Shown here: piece after piece, positions 20,126-30,320 of the stretch | How positions within the stretch are numbered: position 1 is the first letter of the stretch | How the letters are laid out: every line of letters begins with the position of its first letter | Assembly (NCBI GenBank): GCA_022769085.1 | Contig: JALEKO010000012.1 | Coordinates: 1-64,000 of the forward strand | Reading direction: 5' to 3' | DNA from: Peptoniphilaceae bacterium | Lineage (GTDB): Bacteria; Bacillota; Clostridia; Tissierellales; Peptoniphilaceae | DNA length: 64,000 bases | The notes under the pieces: generated by a model | The model's database searches: none | What the model was told of the DNA's origin: nothing | What the model saw: only the letters and a program-made list of their open reading frames with translations | Position numbers and translations under genes: made by a program

Positions 20126-21049
20126 TTAAAATGCAAGAAAATACATGAGAAGAATATGTATTACTATCATTATTAAAGCTATAGGAAGTTGTGCTTTTAT
20201 AACTCCATTTTCATCTTTCATTTCTAAAAGAACTGCAGGCAACATATTGAAATTTCCAGCCATTGGAGTCATAAGTGTTCCACAATATCCAGCAGTCATA
20301 GCTAAAGCAGATGCTATTGCAGGATTTGCTCCTTGTACAAAAACAAAAGGAACTCCAATTCCTGCTGTTATAACTGTAAATGCTGCAAAAGCATTTCCCA
20401 TTATCATTGTAAAGATAACCATTCCTAAACAATAAGCAATACATCCTGCAAGTATATTTGTTTCAGGTATAAATCCTCCAATCATATTTGATATAACATC
20501 TCCAACTCCTGCTAATGTAAAAATTGCTCCAAGAGATGCTAAAAGCTGTGGAAGTATTCCCAAAGGTCCAACCTGTTGTACCATTCTGTCAGACTGAGTA
20601 AGTACTTCTTTAGGATTTGATTTTGTAATTAAAAGTGCAATAAGAATAGATACAGCAGCAGAAATTCCAAGTGCTATTTTACTTGAACCTTCAACTAAAT
20701 TTGCAATTAAAAGTGCTATAAGTGCCATTAATATAACTGGTAAAAAAATTAAATTTCCATATTTTTTTGATTTTTCTTTTTCTTCAATTTCATTTTCAAC
20801 AGTTTTATTTTTATTAATTACACTATTTCCTAAATTAAGTACTCCTAAAACTACAACACCTACCCCACTAAGTAAAGGTGGTAAATAAGAGCCGAAAATA
20901 AATAATGCTGAAAGTAAAAACCAAAAAATAGAGGTTGTAATTTTTTTATTTGAATCATCTGATCTTAAAACTTTATATCCAGTATAAAAAAATTGAAGTC
21001 CTATAACTATATAAATTATCTCCAAAATTTTTGAAAAAATCGCATCCAT
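20126..21049 (-). CDS. DUF979-family membrane protein
   Basis: 'GYKVLRSDDSNKKITTSIFWFLLSALFIFGSYLPP', '...YCGTLMTPMAGNFNMLPAVLLEMKD'; adjacent to DUF969 and pcp. Confidence 0.85.
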   Translation of the reverse strand: MDAIFSKILEIIYIVIGLQFFYTGYKVLRSDDSNKKITTSIFWFLLSALFIFGSYLPPLLSGVGVVVLGVLNLGNSVINKNKTVENEIEEKEKSKKYGNLIFLPVILMALIALLIANLVEGSSKIALGISAAVSILIALLITKSNPKEVLTQSDRMVQQVGPLGILPQLLASLGAIFTLAGVGDVISNMIGGFIPETNILAGCIAYCLGMVIFTMIMGNAFAAFTVITAGIGVPFVFVQGANPAIASALAMTAGYCGTLMTPMAGNFNMLPAVLLEMKDENGVIKAQLPIALIMIVIHILLMYFLAF

Positions 21050-21723
21050 TATTCCCCTCCATTAATTCTTTTTAATTTTTTATCATCTAAAATATTTTTA
21101 ACAACTCCAAGTACAAATGCAATAATTGCTATGGGTATTGAATATTTTGCAACATCAGCATTACTTACACTATATCCTAGTGAATCAAGAGTTCCTGCTA
21201 TAAGCAAAACTCCACTTGCTCCCATAAATGTATTTTGTGCAAAGAAATTTCCTATATTTTCCATTGATGCAGATCTTGCTTTTATTTTTTCTTTAACTTC
21301 TTGATTGCTTTCTTTTTCATTTGCCTCAAAAGATGCCTGTGCCATAGGTTCAACAATTGGTCTTACAAGTTCTGGATGTCCTCCAAGTTTTATTGAGAAA
21401 AATCCTGCAATTTCTTTTATTAATAAATAGATACTTAAAAATTTACTTGTTGTTAAATTTTTTCTGCTATTTATCATTTCAACTGCTCTTTGTTTTAAAC
21501 CATTTATTTCGCTTAAACCTATTACAGGAAGAGTTATAATAAATAATGTTACTATTCTATTATCTACAAAACTTTGACCTAAAGTTGATAAAAAATCAAA
21601 AATAGATATTCCTGAAACAAGTGCTGTAACAAACCCTGCAAGAATAACTACAAACATTGTATTCATTTTAAGCATGAATCCTAAAACTATTATTAATATT
21701 CCAATAAGTTTCAAATATTCCAT
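21049..21723 (-). CDS. DUF969-family membrane protein
   Basis: 'MEYLKLIGILIIVLGFMLKMNTMFVVILAGFVTALVSG...GLKQRAVEMI'; 1-nt overlap with DUF979 gene. Confidence 0.85.
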   Translation of the reverse strand: MEYLKLIGILIIVLGFMLKMNTMFVVILAGFVTALVSGISIFDFLSTLGQSFVDNRIVTLFIITLPVIGLSEINGLKQRAVEMINSRKNLTTSKFLSIYLLIKEIAGFFSIKLGGHPELVRPIVEPMAQASFEANEKESNQEVKEKIKARSASMENIGNFFAQNTFMGASGVLLIAGTLDSLGYSVSNADVAKYSIPIAIIAFVLGVVKNILDDKKLKRINGGE

Positions 21724-21826
21724 TATATCCTCCTTGTATATTTATAAAATATTATATATTATTTTTTTATTTACTTCAATGATTTTTTTTACAAAACAAT
21801 ATCAATTTTTAAACATCAATTAAAAA

Positions 21827-21861
21827 AATCAAAGCATAATTATTTTTTGTTGCTTTGATTT
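21827..21861 (-). terminator. Terminator of sigma operon
   Basis: AAATCAAAGCA...TGCTTTGATTT inverted repeat. Confidence 0.65.
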
Positions 21862-21871
21862 TTACTATTTT

Positions 21872-22645
21872 TTATTTGATTTTATTAAATTCTATTGAAA
21901 ATTTTTGATTGATTTTTTTCTCAATTCTTGAAACTGTCATTTGGCTTATATCAAGTTTTTGTGCAATTGCTACCTGAGTCCAACCTTCATAGTACCTTAA
22001 ATTTAAAATATCTTTTTCTAAATCATTTAGTCTATCTATTGACTTTGTTATCATATCATTTAAATCGATGGATTCAAAATTTTTATCTTCTTCGCCAACT
22101 ATATCTGATAAATTAAGTTTATTTTCCCCTCTTTGAATTTCAAATTCACTATCTAAGCTTTGCGGAGAATATACTTTACTTGCTTCAATTGTTTCAAGTA
22201 TTGTTTCTTCATCTTCTCCTAAATAATCAGAAATATCTTTAATTGTAGGTGTTCTTTGTAATATTTGAGGAAGTGTCTTTTTGGCATTATTTATTTTTTT
22301 ATAAAGATTTTGTATTCTTCTTGGTACTCTTATTACCCAACCTTTATCTCTAAAATATCTTTTTAATTCTCCCATTATTGTAGGAGTTGCAAATGATGAA
22401 AAAGCATATCCTTTTTCAGGATTAAATCTATCAACTGCATAAATTAAACCCACTGATGCTACTTGATATAAATCATCTTTTTCTATTCCCTTATTTACGT
22501 ATTTATTTGATAAAATATCAACAAGATACATATGTTCTTCAATAAGCTTTTCTCTTAGCTTTGGATCTTTTGTTTTGTAATATTCTTCAAACTGTTTATT
22601 TATTTCATCCTTATCAGGTTTTATATATCTACTTTTATCAGACAT
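21872..22645 (-). CDS. RNA polymerase sigma factor, SigB/SigF/SigG family
   Basis: 'LYQVASVGLIYAVDRFNPEKGYAFSSFATPTIMGELKRYFRDKGWVIRVPRRIQNL' and region 4 'LRYYEGWTQVAIAQKLDISQMTVSRIEKK'. Confidence 0.95.
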   Translation of the reverse strand: MSDKSRYIKPDKDEINKQFEEYYKTKDPKLREKLIEEHMYLVDILSNKYVNKGIEKDDLYQVASVGLIYAVDRFNPEKGYAFSSFATPTIMGELKRYFRDKGWVIRVPRRIQNLYKKINNAKKTLPQILQRTPTIKDISDYLGEDEETILETIEASKVYSPQSLDSEFEIQRGENKLNLSDIVGEEDKNFESIDLNDMITKSIDRLNDLEKDILNLRYYEGWTQVAIAQKLDISQMTVSRIEKKINQKFSIEFNKIK

Positions 22646-22646
22646 T

Positions 22647-22979
22647 TCACACCTTTTTAACCAGCTTTATTTCAGAATCTCCTATTTCTACAAAATCAAC
22701 AAGTTCAGACAGAATAACATTTCTTATCGAAAGAATTTTTTCATCCATTTTTCTATCTTTTCCAAACACTTCAATAGTAAGCTTATTTTCTTCTATTATA
22801 TATTTTATAAGAACATCTTCTCCAGATATTTTATAATTAACCGCTTCTGAAACTACAACTCTTATATCTTCAACACTTTCAACGTCAAAACCCATTGATG
22901 ATGCTACAGAAGATGAAAATAATCTTACAGATTGCAGATACTTTGTATCAGATGGGATTTTTACAATTATTTCTTCCAT
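22647..22979 (-). CDS. RsbW/SpoIIAB-like anti-sigma factor, apparently lacking ATP-binding motifs
   Basis: 'GFDVESVEDIRVVVSEAVNYKI' resembles the N-box region; position between the STAS and sigma genes. Confidence 0.75.
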   Translation of the reverse strand: MEEIIVKIPSDTKYLQSVRLFSSSVASSMGFDVESVEDIRVVVSEAVNYKISGEDVLIKYIIEENKLTIEVFGKDRKMDEKILSIRNVILSELVDFVEIGDSEIKLVKKV

Positions 22980-23287
22980 TATTCATCCATCCCAAAAAGT
23001 TTTAATAAATCTGTTATCTCAAATATTTTCTTTATATTTCTTTTCGCATTTATTATCTTTACATTTTTATTTTTTTCATTTTGAATTTTATAAATATTAA
23101 TAAATTGACCAATTCCTGTTGAATCTATATAGTTTAGATCATTAAAATCAAATAATATATTTTTTTTGGTATTTTTTATATTATCATTTATAAAGTCTTT
23201 AAATGAATCTATAGAATAAACATCAAGATCACCTTTTATTATAACTTCTAATGTATCATCTTTTTCAATTAGTGTTTTTTCAAACAT
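22979..23287 (-). CDS. Anti-sigma factor antagonist (STAS domain, RsbV/SpoIIAA-like)
   Basis: 'VIIKGDLDVYSIDSFKDFI' and phospho-site motif 'LNYIDSTGIGQFINIY'. Confidence 0.9.
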   Translation of the reverse strand: MFEKTLIEKDDTLEVIIKGDLDVYSIDSFKDFINDNIKNTKKNILFDFNDLNYIDSTGIGQFINIYKIQNEKNKNVKIINAKRNIKKIFEITDLLKLFGMDE

Positions 23288-23288
23288 T

Positions 23289-25721
23289 TTAGTCCTCTTC
23301 CAAGTATTTTGTTACCGAAACAATTTTATCTTCATCTGAAACTATATCTTTTAATTTTACACCTTTAGTATTTCTTCCTTGAGTTGAAACATCTCTTACT
23401 GAAATTCTTATTATATCACCACTAAGTGAAACAAGCATGATATCTTCATCAATATTTACTGCAATTGATGCAACAATTTTTCCAGATTTTTCGCTAACTT
23501 TATGTGCTCTAATTCCAAGTCCGCCTCTTTTTTGTACTTTAAAATTGTTCAAACTTGTTTTTTTACCATTTCCATTTTCAGTTACCAAAAGTAAGTATAC
23601 GTTATTGTCAACTGAAACCATAGATATAACTTTATCGTCATCTTTTAATTTGATTGATTTTACACCACTTGCTTGTCTTCCCATTGTTCTTACATCTGAT
23701 GATGAGAATCTTATTGCCATACCATTTTGTGTTGTAATTATAAGATCAGTTTCTTTGCTTATCTGTTTTACAGATATTAACTTGTCATTATCTTTAAGTG
23801 CTATCGCAATTATTCCATTTGTTCTGATTTTTTTGAAATTTTCTGCGTTAGTTTTCTTTATTGTACCGTTGGCAGTTGCCATAACAAACTGATCTTCATC
23901 AGAAACTTTTGATAATGATACTATTTCAGCGACGTGTTCATCTTTTGAAAGATTTAATATATTTACAATAGCTTGTCCTCTGGCAGTTCTTGAAGCTTGT
24001 GGAATCTCATAAGCCTTTATTTTGTAAACTTTTCCAAGATCTGTGAAGAATAAAAGTTCTCCATGTGTATCGCTTGTTATTAATGATTCTACATAGTCTT
24101 CTTTTCCTGATGCAATTGCAGAAACTCCTTTTCCGCCTCTTTTTTGTACTTTATAATTTTCAATAGGAGATCTTTTAATATATCCTGAATGCGTAAAAGT
24201 TATTAATACATCTTCTCTTTCAACAAGTTCTTCAATATCAAATTCACCAGGATCTGCAACAATTTGTGTTCTTCTTTTATCTGAATAATTTTCTTTTATT
24301 TCATTTAATTCATCTTTTATTAAATTTAAAAGGTTATTTTCGCTAGATAATATTGAGTTGTAATATTCAATTTTTGCAATCAAATCTTTTTCTTCATCTT
24401 TAAGTTTATCTTCTTCAAGACCAGAAAGTCTTTTTAATTGCATGTCAAGAATTGCTTGACTTTGAACATCTGTTAAACCAAATTTTTCGTAGAATACTTT
24501 TTTTGTCTCTTCAATACTGTAATTTGATCTTATTATTTTTATTATTTCATCGATATTATCTATTGCAATAAGAAGGCCTTCAACAATGTGTTTTCTTGCT
24601 TTTGCTTTTTCTAAATCATATTTTGTTCTTCTTGTTACAACTTCTTTTTGGTGCTCTACATAAAAATGAATAAGATCTTTTAAATTTAAAATCTTTGGGA
24701 CACCATCTACCAGTGCAAGGTTAATTATTCCAAAAGAAGATTCCAAAGGAGTATGTTTGTATAAATTATTAAGAACTATCTCAGAATTAGCATCTCTTTT
24801 AAGTTCAACTACAATTCTAAGCCCATTTCTATCAGACTCATCTCTTACATCACTTATTCCTTCTATTCTCTTATCTTTTACAAGATCAGCAATTCTTATT
24901 ATAATTTTTGCCTTATTCTGCATATAAGGTATATCTGTAAAAACAATTCTTTCTCTATTCTTTTTGAAAGGCTCAATTTTTGAAGTAGCTCTTAATTTTA
25001 TAATTCCCCTTCCACTTTCATATGCTCTTTTAATCCCAGACTTTCCTAAAATATTTGCACCCGTTGGAAAATCAGGTCCTTTTATAATTTTATTTAATTT
25101 ATCAATAGTTATTTCAGGATTATCTATGTATTCAATAACTCCATCAATTACTTCTGATAAATTATGTGGAGGCATATTCGTGCTCATACCTACTGCGATA
25201 CCATTTGAACCATTTACAAGCAAATTAGGAAATCTTGAAGGAAGTATAACAGGTTCTTTTTCACTTTCGTCAAAATTAGGAATAAAATCAACAGTATCTT
25301 TATTTATATCTCTCATCATTTCAAGTGCAAGATCTGTAAGCTTAACCTCAGTATAACGCATAGCAGCTGCACCATCTCCATCAAGAGAACCAAAGTTTCC
25401 CTGACCATGTACTAATGGGTATCTTGTTGAAAAATCCTGTGCAAGTCTTACAACTGCATCGTAAATTGCAGAATCTCCATGAGGATGATATTTTCCCATT
25501 ACTTCTCCTACAACTCTTGCTGATTTTCTTGTAGCTTTATCAGGTGTAAGTCCTAAACCATACATTCCATACAAAATTCTTCTATGAACGGGTTTAAGTC
25601 CATCTCTTACATCTGGAAGAGCTCTTGACATTATTACCGACATAGAATAATCCAGGTATGAAGTTTTCATTTCATGTTCTATATCTACATTGTATATATT
25701 ATCATTTTGTATCTCTGTCAT
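23289..25721 (-). CDS. gyrA: DNA gyrase subunit A
   Basis: '[33 protein letters not shown]', GyrA-box-like 'QRGGKG', C-terminal beta-pinwheel repeats. Confidence 0.98.
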   Translation of the reverse strand: MTEIQNDNIYNVDIEHEMKTSYLDYSMSVIMSRALPDVRDGLKPVHRRILYGMYGLGLTPDKATRKSARVVGEVMGKYHPHGDSAIYDAVVRLAQDFSTRYPLVHGQGNFGSLDGDGAAAMRYTEVKLTDLALEMMRDINKDTVDFIPNFDESEKEPVILPSRFPNLLVNGSNGIAVGMSTNMPPHNLSEVIDGVIEYIDNPEITIDKLNKIIKGPDFPTGANILGKSGIKRAYESGRGIIKLRATSKIEPFKKNRERIVFTDIPYMQNKAKIIIRIADLVKDKRIEGISDVRDESDRNGLRIVVELKRDANSEIVLNNLYKHTPLESSFGIINLALVDGVPKILNLKDLIHFYVEHQKEVVTRRTKYDLEKAKARKHIVEGLLIAIDNIDEIIKIIRSNYSIEETKKVFYEKFGLTDVQSQAILDMQLKRLSGLEEDKLKDEEKDLIAKIEYYNSILSSENNLLNLIKDELNEIKENYSDKRRTQIVADPGEFDIEELVEREDVLITFTHSGYIKRSPIENYKVQKRGGKGVSAIASGKEDYVESLITSDTHGELLFFTDLGKVYKIKAYEIPQASRTARGQAIVNILNLSKDEHVAEIVSLSKVSDEDQFVMATANGTIKKTNAENFKKIRTNGIIAIALKDNDKLISVKQISKETDLIITTQNGMAIRFSSSDVRTMGRQASGVKSIKLKDDDKVISMVSVDNNVYLLLVTENGNGKKTSLNNFKVQKRGGLGIRAHKVSEKSGKIVASIAVNIDEDIMLVSLSGDIIRISVRDVSTQGRNTKGVKLKDIVSDEDKIVSVTKYLEED

Positions 25722-25730
25722 TTAAACCTC

Positions 25731-27668
25731 TTATACATCTAAATTCTCAACATTTTTAGCATTTACCTGAATAAATTCTCTTCTTGGTGCAACTTTATTT
25801 CCCATTAGCATAGAAAATGTCTGATCAATACTTACATCATCCTCTGAAGGAGCAACTTTAAGCAAAATTCTATGTTCTGGATTCATTGTAGTTTCCCACA
25901 ATTGATCCGCATTCATTTCTCCAAGTCCTTTGTATCTTGAAACTTTATATCTTTTATTTTCTTCTTGAAGTTGTTTTGTGACTTTTTCCATTTCTTTATC
26001 ATCATATACATATCTTTCATTTTTTCCTATTGCAAGCCTGTATAATGGAGGCTGTGCAATGTATACATGTCCTTGGTCAACCAAAGGTCTCATATATCTG
26101 TAAAAGAATGTAAGTAGAAGTGTTCTTATATGAGCTCCATCTACATCAGCATCTGTCATTATTATTATTTTTCCATAACGAAGTTTTTTAATATCAAAAT
26201 CTTCTCCAATTCCTGTTCCAAATGCTGTAATCATAGCCTGAATTTCTTCATAACCAAGAATTCTGTCAAGTGTTGCCTTTTCAACATTCATAATTTTTCC
26301 ACGAAGTGGAAGAATAGCTTGTGTTTTGTTATCTCGTCCTAGTTTTGCAGAACCTCCAGCTGAATTACCCTCTACAAGAAAAATTTCATTTTCATTTATA
26401 TCAGTACTTTGAGAATCAGCAAGTTTTCCAGGAAGTGTTGTATTATCAAGAATTGATCTTTTTCTCGTTATATCTCTTGCTCTTCTTGCAGCTTCTCTTG
26501 CTTTCCTACTTCTTAATGATTTTTCAATTATTATTTTCGAAGTTGAAGGATTTTCTTCTAAAAAATCTCCTACTTTTTCATATACAAATGTATCGACAGC
26601 TCCTCTTACTTCGCTATTTCCTAGTTTTGCTTTTGTTTGTCCTTCAAACTGCGGATTTTTTATTTTTACAGAAAGAATTAATGTAAGACCTTCTCTTATA
26701 TCATCTCCTGTTAAATTTTCTTCTTTTTCTTTTAAAAATGAATATTTTCTTGCATAATCATTTACAGCTCTTGTTAAAGCTGATTTAAAACCAGATAAAT
26801 GCGTTCCACCTTCGCTTGTAAAAATATTATTGCAATATGAGTGTATATTTTCAGAATATGAATCTGTATACTGCATTGCTATTTCAACTTGAGTGTCTTC
26901 CTGAATTCCATTAAAATAAATAACTTCAGGAAAAAGAGATTCTCTATTTTGATTTAAATATTCTACAAATTCTTTAATTCCACCTTCATAATAAAAAATA
27001 TTATCATATGGTATAAAATTTTCTTCATTTTCTAGATTTCTTCTATCTATAAAATGTATTTTGACTTCTTTATTTAAAAAAGCCATCTCTCTAAATCTCT
27101 TTATAAGGATTTCTCTTTTAAATTCAACTGTGTCAAATATTTCACCATCTGGTTTAAATGTTATTTTTGTACCAGTATCATCTTTATTAATATCTGAAAG
27201 TACTTTTAAATCTGAAACTGTAGTTCCTCTTTCAAATTTCATTTGATATACATGACCATTTCTTTTTACTTCTGCAATCATGTATTCACTTAATGCATTT
27301 ACTACAGATACCCCTACTCCATGAAGTCCTCCAGAAATTTGATAAGCATCATTGTCAAATTTTCCTCCTGCATGAAGTACTGTTAAAACTGTTTCCAAAG
27401 TTGATTTATGTGTCTGTGGATGCTCTTCTACAGGTATTCCAGAACCATCATCTGTTACTGTACATATATTCCCTTCATCAAGTTCTACAAGTATTTTTGA
27501 TGCCCTATTTGCAAGTGCTTCATCTATTGAATTGTCAACCACTTCATAAACAAGCTGATGAAGACCATGTTCTGATGTCGATCCTATGTACATTCCAGGT
27601 CTCATTCGTACTGCTTCAAGCCCTTTTAATACTCTTATATTTTTTGCAGTATAATTGTTCTCACTCAT
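25731..27668 (-). CDS. gyrB: DNA gyrase subunit B
   Basis: 'VRMRPGMYIGSTSEHGLHQLVYEVVDNSIDEALA', 'LPLRGKIMNVEKA', 'MTDADVDGAHIRTLLLTFFYR'. Confidence 0.98.
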   Translation of the reverse strand: MSENNYTAKNIRVLKGLEAVRMRPGMYIGSTSEHGLHQLVYEVVDNSIDEALANRASKILVELDEGNICTVTDDGSGIPVEEHPQTHKSTLETVLTVLHAGGKFDNDAYQISGGLHGVGVSVVNALSEYMIAEVKRNGHVYQMKFERGTTVSDLKVLSDINKDDTGTKITFKPDGEIFDTVEFKREILIKRFREMAFLNKEVKIHFIDRRNLENEENFIPYDNIFYYEGGIKEFVEYLNQNRESLFPEVIYFNGIQEDTQVEIAMQYTDSYSENIHSYCNNIFTSEGGTHLSGFKSALTRAVNDYARKYSFLKEKEENLTGDDIREGLTLILSVKIKNPQFEGQTKAKLGNSEVRGAVDTFVYEKVGDFLEENPSTSKIIIEKSLRSRKAREAARRARDITRKRSILDNTTLPGKLADSQSTDINENEIFLVEGNSAGGSAKLGRDNKTQAILPLRGKIMNVEKATLDRILGYEEIQAMITAFGTGIGEDFDIKKLRYGKIIIMTDADVDGAHIRTLLLTFFYRYMRPLVDQGHVYIAQPPLYRLAIGKNERYVYDDKEMEKVTKQLQEENKRYKVSRYKGLGEMNADQLWETTMNPEHRILLKVAPSEDDVSIDQTFSMLMGNKVAPRREFIQVNAKNVENLDV

Positions 27669-27682
27669 ATATTTCCTTTCTC

Positions 27683-28756
27683 CTAAACAAGGTGACCTTT
27701 CACTATTCTTCTTACTTTAGTATTTTTCATTTTTTCTATATTAGTAAAATCCGTTGAAGTTATTATTGTTTGAAATCCTTTCAAATTTTTAAGCAGAAAT
27801 TTTGATCTTTTTTCATCAAGTTCAGAAAATACATCATCGAGTAATACTATAGCTTTTTCATTTTTTAATTCAAAAAGCATTTTTACACTTGCAAGTTTTA
27901 TAACTAATACCACTGAACGTTGTTGACCCTGACTTGCAAAATTTCTTATGTCTTTTCCGTTAATATATATTTTTATATCATCTCTGTGAACTCCAGATGA
28001 TGTTGTTAATTTTTCAAAATCTACTTTTCTATTTGAAAAAAGCATTTTTTTATATTCTTCAAAACTATCTACATTTAAATCAGGTATATACTTAATTTCT
28101 AATATCTCATTATTATTGGTTAATTCTTTTTGAATATTAGATGCATATTTTTCGACAATTTTTACATATTTTTTTCTATATTTTTCTATTTCAAATCCTA
28201 CTTTTGAAATTTGCTCATCATTTGCTAAAAGTTCTTCATTGAAATACTTATCTCTTCTTTTCTTGAGTAATTTATTTCTATTATCTAATATTCTTAAATA
28301 ACTAGATTTTAATTTCTTATATATAGGGTTAATTTGAATTATTATATCATCAAATAAGTCCCTTCTTAAAGAGGGACCTTCTTTTGCAATTTTCAAATCT
28401 TCTGGAGTAAAAGTTACTATATTGAAAATATTTTGTAAATCTCTATTTTTGGTATATTTTATTTTGTTTACACATATTTCTTTCTTATTATTTACAAGCT
28501 TTATCTCAACATCTTTAAATCTATTTTTTTTTTGAATTAGACCTTTTAATCTCATTTCATTTTCACCAAATGTAATAAGATCTACATCTTTTATTTTTTT
28601 AAAGCTTTTTGCATTCGCCAAAAAATATATACTTTCTATTAAATTAGTTTTACCCTGTGCATTATCTCCTATAAATATATTAATATCTTTATCAAAATTT
28701 ATACTTTCATAAAAATAATTCCTAAATTTTATTAAATTTATATTTTTAATCCACAT
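27683..28756 (-). CDS. recF: DNA replication and repair protein RecF
   Basis: 'NLIKFRNY', Walker A 'GDNAQGKTNLIESI', 'ASQGQQRSVVLVIKLA', 'ALLDDVFSELD'-like. Confidence 0.96.
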   Translation of the reverse strand: MWIKNINLIKFRNYFYESINFDKDINIFIGDNAQGKTNLIESIYFLANAKSFKKIKDVDLITFGENEMRLKGLIQKKNRFKDVEIKLVNNKKEICVNKIKYTKNRDLQNIFNIVTFTPEDLKIAKEGPSLRRDLFDDIIIQINPIYKKLKSSYLRILDNRNKLLKKRRDKYFNEELLANDEQISKVGFEIEKYRKKYVKIVEKYASNIQKELTNNNEILEIKYIPDLNVDSFEEYKKMLFSNRKVDFEKLTTSSGVHRDDIKIYINGKDIRNFASQGQQRSVVLVIKLASVKMLFELKNEKAIVLLDDVFSELDEKRSKFLLKNLKGFQTIITSTDFTNIEKMKNTKVRRIVKGHLV

Positions 28757-28955
28757 TTATTTTTATTATTTCTTCTCCATATTCGACTATGTCATTATTA
28801 TAAAGTTTTTTACCAGGAGATATGCAAATTTTAGAATTTAACTTTACTTCTCCATTTTTTATAATATTTTTTGCTTCTCCTCCAGATGATGTTAAATTAC
28901 AAACTTTAAGTAGATCTTTAAGTTTTATAAAACCATCGGCTTTAAAATTTATCAT
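28746..28955 (-). CDS. S4-domain protein YaaA
   Basis: 'IKLKDLLKVCNLTSSGGEAKNIIKNGEVKLN'; between dnaN and recF. Confidence 0.9.
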   Translation of the reverse strand: MINFKADGFIKLKDLLKVCNLTSSGGEAKNIIKNGEVKLNSKICISPGKKLYNNDIVEYGEEIIKINVD

Positions 28956-28964
28956 TTTACTCTC

Positions 28965-30086
28965 CTATTCATTTGCAAGTCTAACAGGTAATGCAAGATA
29001 GATGTATTCATCACTTTCTTTTTTTGTTTCTTCATTAAATGAATACATAAGACATGGTGTATATGAACTTTGAAAATTAAGCTTTATATATTTAGTGTTT
29101 ATCGCTTTTACTCCGTCTAATAGATATCTTGCATTAAAAGCAATCTTTAAATCATGACCGCTCTTTTTAGCTTCAACTTCTTCAAAAACATCACCAAGTT
29201 CAGAATTACTTTTTATACTTATTTGACCATCTTTTATTTCTAACTTTATAAGATTAGCTTTTGTATTATCCGCAAGTAAAGATGCTCTTTCAATAGAATT
29301 TGCTAAATTAGACCTGTTACAAATTACTGAAAGTTTAGAATTGTCTTCCATAAGATTTGAGTATTCTATATATTTTTTATCTATTAATCTACAATAAATT
29401 ATTGTACTTTCTGATTTAAAAACTATATCATTATTAAATTTATATATTTCACATATTGAACTATCTTCAATTATCCTAGAAACTTCCAAAAGACATCTTT
29501 TAGGAATTACTGCTTTCATATCTTCAAAATTTTTAGGATATAAAGACTTTATTTTCTTTTTAGCAACTCTAAAACCATCTACAGCTACAAAATTTATGTT
29601 ATTATCTTTACATTCCATAAGTATTCCAGTTAATGCTAATCTTGTTTCATCTATTGAAGTTGCAAATTCAGTTTGTGTTACAGCTTGTTTTAAATTAAAA
29701 TTTTCAATATTTATATGTTCTCCTTTTAATTCTGGAAGTTTTTCTTTTTCATAATATGAATATGCTACTAAATTAAATCTTGATTTTTGACAAACTATTT
29801 CAACCTGATTATTTTCAGTTTTTATATTTATTTCATCATTTGGAAATTTTCTTATTATATTTGAAATTATATTTGCATTTAATGCCATGAATCCTTCTTC
29901 AAGAACACTACAAATGCATGATGTTACTATAGAAATTTGTCCATCAGTACTATATAAAGTTAATTTATCATCTTTTGCTTCAAAATATATAAGTTCATGA
30001 ATTTCTATATTTGTTTTTGAACTAACTGCTTTTTGTGAAATACTTATGCTATTTAAAAGATCTTTTTGTTTGATTTTTATTTTCAT
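28965..30086 (-). CDS. dnaN: DNA polymerase III beta subunit
   Basis: Three-domain sliding clamp; 'TRLALTGILMECKDNNINFVAVDGFRVAKKK', C-terminal 'YIYLALPVRLA'. Confidence 0.97.
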   Translation of the reverse strand: MKIKIKQKDLLNSISISQKAVSSKTNIEIHELIYFEAKDDKLTLYSTDGQISIVTSCICSVLEEGFMALNANIISNIIRKFPNDEINIKTENNQVEIVCQKSRFNLVAYSYYEKEKLPELKGEHINIENFNLKQAVTQTEFATSIDETRLALTGILMECKDNNINFVAVDGFRVAKKKIKSLYPKNFEDMKAVIPKRCLLEVSRIIEDSSICEIYKFNNDIVFKSESTIIYCRLIDKKYIEYSNLMEDNSKLSVICNRSNLANSIERASLLADNTKANLIKLEIKDGQISIKSNSELGDVFEEVEAKKSGHDLKIAFNARYLLDGVKAINTKYIKLNFQSSYTPCLMYSFNEETKKESDEYIYLALPVRLANE

Positions 30087-30251
30087 TTTTTCCCCTTAAT
30101 AATAAATATATACTTAGTAGTATTAGTAGTAGGTATTGTATAAAAGTTTATAAATCTATTATTTATTAAAATTTCAACAATTATTTTTGTTAAAAAGATG
30201 TTAAAAAACTTAAAAGTTATTATTTACTTATAAACATGTTTAAACAAAACT

Positions 30252-30320
30252 TTATCAACACTTATGTTAATAACTTTATTAACATTGTTATACACATATT
30301 TTTCCACAATTTGTGAATAA
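30252..30320. promoter_or_regulatory. DnaA-box cluster between dnaA and dnaN
   Basis: TTATCAACA (30252), TTATACACA (30288), TTTTCCACA (30300), TGTGAATAA (30312, reverse of TTATTCACA). Confidence 0.6.
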
